A DNA stretch of 64,000 nucleotides, taken from contig JACCLO010000009.1 in the NCBI GenBank assembly GCA_029448655.1, positions 2,418,001-2,482,000 on the forward strand. The letters are read 5' to 3'. Origin of the DNA: Wolfiporia cocos (lineage: Eukaryota; Basidiomycota; Agaricomycetes; Polyporales; Phaeolaceae). Under the pieces are notes generated by a model that was not told the DNA's origin, ran no database searches, and was given only the letters and a program-made list of their open reading frames with translations. Positions 56,681-64,000 of the stretch are shown here, piece by piece. Position 1 is the first letter of the stretch. The number at the start of each line of letters is the position of its first letter. The position numbers and the translations under genes are program-made.

Positions 56681-56861
56681 TATTGTCACAGTAGATTAAT
56701 CTGCCGCAGCTAGCAGATTAATCTGCGTGCAAACCTAGCTCGCAACTGCGATTTCTTAAGCAAAGGGCAGTTGGCAGATTAAGATAATTGACTGAAGTCC
56801 CTCGCTTAGACCAGAGCACTTAGATATTATGGAGAATGAGCAGCGAGTGCAGGTTGCAGAG

Positions 56862-59340
56862 GACCAGAATTTCGAAGATTCTCTATCGTCAGTCGTGTCC
56901 GATAACCTGCATGCAAGCACTACGCTTTAACGCTTTGGCCTGGATGTCGTACGCTATCAATACACTCAGTGTCACTCACAACATGGCGTATTGAACATAC
57001 AGCTTGCTTCTGAACAGACATATCATATCATGGTTCCAATGCAATTTTATTACGAAGATGAATTTGAATGGCTGTGAAAGAGTTTTTGAGATCGCACAGA
57101 ACGAGGGATATTTCTGATTCTCGATTTCAAAAAACAAACTTCTCTTTCCAAAGACCTATGCTCCCGCTGACCACTCCTATCAGAGGTAAGTTCAGAACTG
57201 AGGTTCTTGGGAAGCAGCGGCAACAAGCTGTAGAAAAACACTGGCCTTGGACCCAGCGGCATTTATAACGTAATACAGCACTGTGGCACCGGTATATAGC
57301 AGGCGCTATGGTGTGGCGCGGCGTCGTCCGGACGTTCCATCAGCGACACGCCTGTTCACATGTCCATGTGGAAATTCCGTGGCAGTGGGGGCGAATATCC
57401 TTCGTAGGATAGTCGAACGGTGGGTTAGTTACAAACTGTCGACGACCCACTCTGCTCGCGCCCCGCTTATGTACACTACCGGAAGAACTAGCTACCCGCT
57501 AGCTCGGACCTCCGCGCGCGCCGCTGACCGCCATCACGACAGCCGCAAACCTCAAATTGCAACAGTTCAAGCGGGCGAAGCTTGCTCTTCCATTTTCCAT
57601 TAACCTGCATCTGCCTTGTCGCCAAATTTCTTTGTTCGTTCTGGACCATTCATTGCCTGATACATCGTTGCATATTTGTTACAAAATGCTGCGCATCGAG
57701 TCCGAAAGCTGATATGCAGTAGTAATACATCGGGGAAATATGAAGTGGGAAGTGATTAGGCTAAGGTGCTTTCCGTGTCATCCAACTTCAATACCGCCTT
57801 CAGATGCGCATGATCGTTGTCCATATCCGCCATCTCGTCCTCATCTACACCCGATCTCTTCCTCTCAGCACTCATGTATTCAGTTGCTGCTTCTGCAATG
57901 AATCTCTGCTCTTTCGTGTTCTTCGTCCCACTCGTCACCGCGTCCTTGAGGCTGAGCTTTCCTGAGTCGAGAGCCTTGGCCAGGATGGCGATGTAGGTAT
58001 AGTCGTTCTCGTCCCAATCCTTGATCGGGATATTGTCGTTATGGACAGCTTTCAGCGCGCTGTAGACCATGCGGACGCTCTTGTCCGAGTTCACAGGCTC
58101 AGGGAGGACATCCGCCTCGTGCAACTCCCCAACTGCCTTCCTCGCTGGATTTACTTTCTCGCAGCGCCCATTGAGCTCAGAGAGGAGATGCTTATAGCCA
58201 TCAAGAGACATCTCCGTCGCGGGGATGATGAGCCAATGGTCGCCGTGATCGTTCTTTGCACCCAGACCGTTGCCGAGCTCTGCATTCTCTGGCAGCAACC
58301 AAGGGTGTTTCCACTTGCCCAGTTTCGTGAACGTGGAAACCCCCCCAGATCCTTTGACATTTGAGCCATATTAGCCCGTACTCGTGCATGTCCGTGCAGC
58401 AACCACATACCGAGCTCGACATTTCCTTCCTTGTTCACCTTGATATCCTTGCCTGCACGAACGTTGTCGAGCTTCGGTGAGTTCGCATTCCCGCTGCGGT
58501 AAAGATTCGGACGGCTCATGGCAAGAGTGAAAGAAAAGATGGCTGTATCTGAGCGACAGGATGTTACGTTAGAAGTAAATTGGTTCTGCGGAGAAGATAC
58601 TTTCAAGTCCCATCCCTCGTCTTATATATGGTGCATAACAGAGGTCACGATGGCTGCCGCAATATCAGGTGTATGGGCTTCGCTCTATTGTGGCTATACC
58701 TTGCATCATTGATGACTTGCTCGCGGTGCAGCGGCGGATTGAGAATGGGCTCGCCCTTCTATCCCGAGCACCACGGGGATGCTTTAGTGAGGTGTTCCCG
58801 TGATGCTGTATAGCTCGCCATTGGCTACGGGCGATAGAGCTGTTGATTGAACAAAGCATCGTGGGTCACCGGTCATGATGCATGATGCATGATGGGACGT
58901 TTCTGAGCATCTGTTAGGTCAGAACTCCAGCTCATGCGACAGTCCTGGAATCGTGTCGCGGCTCAAATTATGATCGTATTGAGGTCCAGGCCTGAAGACC
59001 TGACCTCGAGTCGTAATCCAGGTAGGGCTAAGGGTTATAGTGAATTGCAGATGCCTGCCGGTGGCGAATGGGTGGCATATCGCAGCGCCCGAGGATACGG
59101 TGGGGAGTCCTGGAAAACTCGGACTTAGGTTGGTCTATCACTGTAATATATAAGATTGTCCTCTACACCTTGCATCGTTCGAACACAGCACGATGTTGAC
59201 GTCAGTATGACGATGCATTTACATTGTTTATGCATCTGGCAAGACGTGTGGCCACGGCGTTCCTGTTGTCCGGCTTGAAGCTTGGGACTTGAGGCTTTGA
59301 AGAATGACACCAATTGGCTTCGATGAGGTGTCCCGGCCGG
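56862..59340. repeat. Segmental duplication, copy B
   Basis: Counterpart of 39583-41970, same orientation. It lacks the tetranucleotide tract of copy A but carries extra sequence at about 57370-57580, and an insertion of about 90 bp near 58780-58855 between two GCATCGTGGGTC-type landmarks. Confidence 0.8.
57756..58519 (-). CDS. Tse2-type ADP-ribosyltransferase-like protein, copy B
   Basis: Exons 58411-58519 and 57756-58351 (minus) join in frame to 234 residues over a GTATGT...AAAG intron. Start MSRPNLYRS. Blocks: SPKLDNVRAGKDI, GGVSTF, LPENAELGNGL, GAKNDHGDHW, MSLDGYKHLLSELNG, then a helical C-terminal half (SVRMVYSALKAVHN, KDWDENDYTYIAILAKALDS) and an acidic tail. The N-terminal pattern is that of fungal proteins I associate with the Tse2-type ADP-ribosyltransferase toxin fold (a type VI effector fold in bacteria). 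The C-terminal half is not part of that fold and I do not recognise it. No signal peptide. The role in fungi is unknown; defence or allorecognition is only a guess. Copy A at 40493-41258 is about 85-90% alike over the shared part. Confidence 0.6.
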
Positions 59341-60220
59341 TTTGCCATATATACTGAATAGACGTACTCGTAACCTCCATTTAGTTTCAGAGTGATCAGA
59401 GGACGAGAACATGACGTATGTATGTATTCCGAGCATTGCTCGAGCCTAAAGCCAGATGATCTTTTTGAGAACTTTATTGTGAACAGCTAGACTCGGCACC
59501 TACCGCTTATAACCGCCCACACGAATCAGTAGTGTTACTTCTAGCGTGGAAGACAGGTCACGCTAAAATTACTCTGATTCGCTATCATGGCTGTACGGAC
59601 GTACAGATTGTTGAAAGTGCGTGCGCGTGCGATCTTATCGCCACGGCGCGGGAGCGGTTGCGCCCCTAGTAGGATAGGGGGCGGTTACGCCGGATCCGGG
59701 TATGGCGGGATCGGAGGTGGTACGGCGGCCGGTGTAGGTATAAAGTCGAAGACATTATGTACGTACCGGTACGCGTTTGTCAACGAATCCGAATCCACTA
59801 CACCTGTGACGGGGTCCCTGGCGGGCAGCAAGGTGTGGCCGTTGCTTGGCGCAACCTGAATTTCAAAACAGATGACCTTAAGGCCGTTCTCGCCACATTC
59901 GTTGCACCCTTGAAATAGCGGAACTCCCTGTCATTGCATATCGATGTCGATGCATCCCATGACTTGTGCAGCACATCATAGTATACTTCCCAGCATGACC
60001 ATCGTCTTGATTGATTGTGATGCAAGTATAGAGTAATCTGAAGGACAGACACGCTCACAACGCATCGCTGGAGTCCATAGAATTGGGGGAGATAGTAGAG
60101 AGCTTGATAATTTCTGCGCTTTCTAAACTTCAACAGACAGAGATCAGGGAGAGGCTCACGAGTTCTGCCGGAAATAGCATTGCGGATTTTTATCGATATG
60201 CTCAATGTAGGCGCATGCAT
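59341..60220. other. Region without a recognised gene; short hairpin at 59522-59582
   Basis: CGAATCAGTAGT...TAGCGTG and CACGCTAAAATTACTCTGATTCG form an imperfect inverted repeat of about 61 bp in total. A plus-strand frame at 59587-59859 is Gly-rich without motif. Nothing else seen. Confidence 0.4.
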
Positions 60221-60563
60221 TAGAGGCGATTCGCCAAAGATGATTACGACTGTGGCGCCGATTCTTTGAAGGGGAGCGGATGGAGCATAGGCCTTAACTT
60301 CATATATCTGAACATCGCGATGCATACCAGACTGTATCCAAGTACTGTCAACCATCTTCTTTGACCCGCAGAACTACAGAAATGTACGTCAAAAGCATGA
60401 CCAAAAATGACCTTGACTATTACCACGGATAATGCCTTATATTTCGAGATGAGCACCGTTGTAGGGTATTACCGATGCCACACTCCACAACTCTTCGTGT
60501 TCATAATTCTTGCTCCATCTCGGAAAAAGCCAACTCATAAAGATCGTTAGCGAATCGCCTCTA
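60221..60563. mobile_element. MITE copy 2 (TA target site)
   Basis: Ends TAGAGGCGATTCG...CGAATCGCCTCTA, with internal blocks shared with 14281-14653. The change from GTGATTCG to GCGATTCG is present in both ends of this copy, so the inverted repeats evolved together before insertion. It is slightly shorter, lacking a CTCTACCGCCAGAC block near the left end. Confidence 0.75.
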
Positions 60564-60909
60564 TCGCAGACTATATTTTACAGTCGAATTTCAATTCCAT
60601 ACCCACGGTGGAAGGGAAGCTAACCAATGTGTGCTCGAGCGCAGAGTGGCACAGTCTCCAGCCGTATTCCGGGTCCCTATTCTGGAGAACTTCGTCGCAG
60701 CAGCAATCACTGACAGTGCAGTATGATACTCACCTGCAAAACACAGTGACACTATATAAATCGACCTACGAGATATAGATCATGCTATTCATCATGGAGG
60801 CTAAGCATATATGCGAAAATGCAGGTCGGTCGTAAATGGCTGTCAACATAGTCATCTGCAATGCGACTCACTAAACTAGACCTTCAAAAGGTATAAAGTA
60901 AGAGCCCGA
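60564..60909. other. Intergenic region
   Basis: No gene or repeat recognised; 3' flank of the next gene. Confidence 0.45.
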
Positions 60910-61606
60910 TCAAGAACCCTCACGATTACTGTCCAATGCAGCGAGATGATCGACCAAGTCGTCCATAACCGACCTGCTCCTCTCATGCCCAGCACCGCCT
61001 TGCGCCGTCGCCTGCCCCAGCTCAGGCCCTACTGTGGACGCCCGCTTCACAGGCACCAGCGGCCCACCGCTCGGCTCGAAGCCTGGCGCGATGCGCCTCA
61101 ACGCCTCCCTCCTCTTCTGCTCCTCCTCTTCCTCTCGCCGGCGCCTCTCTTCCTCTGCGCGCATGCGCTGCTTCTCGCGGGCTTCGGCGCGCGACTGGAG
61201 GAACGCGGTTCGGCGCGCGGCGTGTGCGGCGAGCGTGGCGCGCCGGGAGTCTTCGAGGCGGAGGATGTGCGGCTCGAGCGTGAAAGGGTAGACGAACTGT
61301 TGCGCGGGGTCATGACATTCGCCTACAGGGAGGAATTGCGGCTCACGTAGGCGGTCACATCGTCGGGAAGCGGGTGGATGTTTTGGGGGCGCTCCACCGG
61401 TTTGGGGACGCGCAGGCTGGGAGACTTGATGAGCGGGACGCGTGCCGCTGCTGCGTACTGGGATTGTGCTGGGCAAGACAGACGAGCACGTCAGTGCTAC
61501 GGGCGGATCGTTGTACGGAGAAGAAGGCGGTACATTTGGAGGACATGCTGCAGAGTGCGCACTCGTACGCGTGCTGGGAGATGCTGATCGCCGTTGAGGA
61601 TTCCAT
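60910..61606 (-). CDS. Uncharacterised protein with charged coiled coil
   Basis: Exons 61501-61606, 61347-61468 and 60910-61296 (minus) join in frame to 204 residues from MESSTAISISQHAYE. The N-terminal part has a CALCSMSSKC Cys pair. A basic/Pro segment follows (VPLIKSPSLRVPKPVERPQN, IHPLPDDVTAYFVYPF), then LEPHILRLEDSRRATLAAHAA and a strongly charged helix (KQRMRAEEERRRREEEEEQK). The C-terminal part contains GFEPSGGPLVPVKR and ends with a helix VMDDLVDHLAALD. I recall similar conserved basidiomycete proteins with an LPDD-Y...FVYPF-LEPHILRLED core but no function. The longer open frame on this strand up to 61875 is ignored because only the spliced frame keeps the conserved-looking core. Confidence 0.65.
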
Positions 61607-62259
61607 CTCCGCTCTGTGATGGTATCAGCCCGATCCGCTAACGCTGATCTGATATCGTGATTCTGCCCTGCCTTATTTCTGGGCTGTCTATGCATTCGGT
61701 TTGTAACCTCGACTCTGCTCTTTGCTCTTCGAAGAGCGGTTACAAGAGCGAGTCTCCGCGCGCTTACTATATCTGATCCGAGCTCCTTCATCAACAATTC
61801 ATGACAACCCGCGGCACAGATATCACTCTTTGTACAGGCATACTTATAGCGCGATGATCTTGCTGTGCAAACCATCCCAGGCGGCCGCGGGATTACCTAC
61901 GCCAAGCAGCTAAAGCAGGACCATCCATTGTTCCATCAATTATGCGCAGCCACACGAGCGCTCTGAGCCTGACATTTGATGGTAGCTTGCACATTGATGG
62001 ATATTGCGCATAAGGTCGACTCGCGTTTGTAGAATCAGTCTCTGCTCGAGGCTTCTACTTGCCAGTCTTCCCAATATCGCGAACAGCATACGAGCTGAAA
62101 AGACTTTCGACGGTGTCTTGCTCGTCACTTGCGCAATTCCTCTCATACTCGGTTCTCCTCGCTCTCTGGCGTCATATCCTGGGTTGGACTTGACGCAGAA
62201 TCAACCCTTCTCCTGGCTACGGACTAGGGCCTGTGCTTTATTGTCTCCTTTAATTCTAC
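61607..62259. other. Divergent intergenic region between the coiled-coil gene and the HET gene
   Basis: No gene recognised; probably holds both promoters. Confidence 0.45.
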
Positions 62260-64000
62260 ATGTCTCAAGTGTCTGCAACAATGCAAGGCAACACGCCACC
62301 ACCGCTCAGCTTGAATGTGGATTCTGGGATGCTCCCGTACATGACCTCGTTCAAGTATGTATTTCTGTTAGACAGCTAAGCTTCAGACTCTGATGAACAG
62401 CCTGGAATAGCCATCAGCCTCGTCCTTATAAGATCAGGCTATCTACTAATGGGCAAGTAGGTGCGCCAACTGTCGGCATCGAGAGGGAGCCGTCTGGCTA
62501 TTCTTTCCCGGATACAGCTTGGCTTGGAGCCCAACACGACAGCTTTCGCATATATCCGATCAAGGGTTACATACTTGCCCGGTACCTCACGCCGCAGCCA
62601 TATCCTCCCGCCACCGAACGCGACCGGAAATTGAAGCTAGCGGCGATATGCCAAAGCGCAATGACGCTGGGCTTGATCGAGGCGGTCACTGAGCAGAATG
62701 TCCTAGAATCCCACTTCCTCGACCGAACTCCCACAGGCGTGGTGATTACCAGCAGGAACATGCCAATGATCTTGCGCGACTGGTTCTCGCGCGCCGTTCA
62801 CGTCGCTACGAGCAAGCCGGATGCGATAGAACAATGGGCCATATCAGCCGTCTCCGAGGTCCACCTTGCTGCCTCCATGATCCGCGCAATGCTGCTACCA
62901 GGTAACGACGATCGGATATTTTATGACGCTGGGGTCCCCGCAGATTTAATCGAGCGCACGGCACTCGTAGGTCTCGCCATAGTGGAGTCGCTGAGCTTCT
63001 GTATTGATCGTCTTCGCAACCAACCGTGGCTCAGAAGGATACGCACAATCTACGACGTCCCGCCCCTGCCCTTCTACCCTACAGCATTCGATATGGCAAG
63101 ATCGGACTTATACAGGAAGAATGCGATTGAAAATGGGTGGTGTCCACTAACTTACCGCTTCCTGGCCGAGCGGCACTCCCCCGTATGCCTCTTGTCATAC
63201 GTATCCACGAGGCCCCCGTTTGCACGGAAAGGCACCGTGAAAGACACCCACAGCTCCTGCACAGCCAACACATGCACTGTGCACAGCATCGACATCGGGG
63301 ACTACCACATTCAGCACGTCTCGCAAACGTGCACATGCCCATACGGACGCCCGCCGGTCGATGATGTGATTGCAGCCATCTCTGCAGACCAGATACCCGT
63401 GATGACCGTCGTCGCAGGCACGGGGCCCGATGACAGCACCGCGGATATTGCGTGCAGCTATGGCAGTAACTGCCCATACATCGCCATATCCCACGTCTGG
63501 TCCGACGGCCTCGGGAGCACGACGGAGGCGGGGCTCCCACTGTGCCAGGTGCGACAGCTCGCAGCAATGACTGCGTCATTGCTCCCGGGCAGAGCGTTCT
63601 GGATGGACGCGCTCTGTGTCCCCGCGCACGCGGAAGCGAGGAAGAGAGCGATCGGAACGATGGCGCAGATCTACCGGGACGCAGAGGCGGTGCTGGTCCT
63701 CGACTCGGGCATACGGTCGTGCTCGGCATACGCCCCGCTCGAGGAGATGCTGCTTGCGGTCGTTACCTCGGCGTGGATGCAGCGCGTGTGGACCCTGCAG
63801 GAGGGGATGCTCGCACAAGAGCTCGTGTTCCAGTTCAAGGAGGCGCTGGTCCCGTACCGGGCGCTCCTACAGGACGCGTACGTCGGCATCCTCCCGACCT
63901 ACGTCGGGCTCATGATCGACCTCTTCCGCATTCGCAAGCTCAGGCAGACCGCGGAGATCGAGCGCCTGTCGGGCACGATCGCTCTGGGACACCTCATTGT
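62260..64000 (+). CDS. HET-domain protein (heterokaryon incompatibility type), 3' end outside the window
   Basis: Exon 1 62260-62354 (MSQVSATMQGNTPPP) joins in frame to exon 2 from 62438, open to the window end (about 550 codons seen). The N-terminal 330 residues are helical with a Cys-rich stretch (CTANTCTVHSIDIGDY, then CTCPYG), which in related basidiomycete proteins precedes the HET domain. The HET core begins near residue 378: YIAISHVWSDG, CQVRQL, FWMDALCVP, AIGTMAQIYRDAEAVLVLDS and MQRVWTLQEGML, the three classic blocks (AISHVWSDG, WMDALC, RVWTLQE). HET domains act in non-self recognition and trigger cell death in ascomycetes; in Agaricomycetes they are numerous and mostly untested. Introns beyond the window cannot be excluded. 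Confidence 0.88.

Larger units (their letters stand above)
56094..56796. mobile_element. Foldback element with long inverted repeats carrying tRNA-like Pol III modules
   Basis: Arms of about 205 bp (56094-56302 and 56591-56796) are inverted copies: TTCAGTCAATTATCTTA... at the left and the reverse complement at the right end. Each arm includes a palindromic AGATTAATCTGC repeated twice and, at its inner end, a tRNA-derived module. The central 290 bp is AT-rich and unique. No clear target duplication is visible. It may be two SINE-like units inserted head to head, or a foldback DNA element that captured a tRNA-like sequence. Confidence 0.7.

Noticed and set aside
59798..60355. 185-codon minus-strand open frame
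   Set aside because: Its first part is MITE sequence (60221-60355), repeated non-coding at 14.3 kb, so the frame is chance.

Overview
The window is nuclear DNA from a filamentous basidiomycete, most likely an Agaricomycete (a polypore-type white- or brown-rot relative is my guess). The evidence is the very intron-dense genes with 50-60 bp introns, a CYP53-type P450, fungal single-copy genes (PDS5, NAA15, a ChAPs/exomer protein), agaricomycete-restricted protein families, a HET-domain gene and abundant Ty3/Gypsy LTR retrotransposons.

Layout. 0.5-13.7 kb holds an SDR oxidoreductase (+), a CCDC6-like coiled-coil protein (-), a CYP53 P450 (+), a ChAPs exomer protein (-) and a small secreted cysteine-rich protein (+). 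13.7-18.9 kb is gene-poor, with a TA-flanked MITE and two genes of uncharacterised agaricomycete families. 18.9-26.9 kb is a young, coding-poor 8-kb LTR element with identical-looking LTRs. 27.3-38.1 kb is a conserved gene block: small heat-shock protein (-), NAA15 (-) and PDS5 (+), the last two divergent from a shared 0.5-kb promoter region. 39.6-42.0 kb and 56.9-59.3 kb are two copies of a 2.4-kb segmental duplication, each with a small gene that looks like a Tse2-type ADP-ribosyltransferase-fold protein. Between them lie a 10-kb Ty3/Gypsy element with a dUTPase domain in its polyprotein, a 1.9-kb LTR element nested in its integrase, a solo LTR, LTR debris, a 31-bp minisatellite and a foldback element with Pol III A/B boxes. 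59.3-64 kb has a second MITE copy, a charged coiled-coil gene (-) and a HET-domain gene (+) cut by the window end.

The most interesting signal concerns how the retroelements replicate. In all three full-length elements the first 11-12 nt of the transcript predicted from the LTR TATA box are exactly complementary to a site one nucleotide downstream of the 5' LTR. The pairing covaries between elements. This is the signature of Tf1-type self-priming rather than tRNA priming. The coding-poor element shares a leader of about 0.7 kb, including two hairpins with compensatory changes, with the dUTPase-bearing element, which suggests the former is mobilised in trans by a relative of the latter.

Multi-exon genes are given as whole spans; exon limits I worked out are in the evidence. 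Exon joins were checked for reading frame by hand only.
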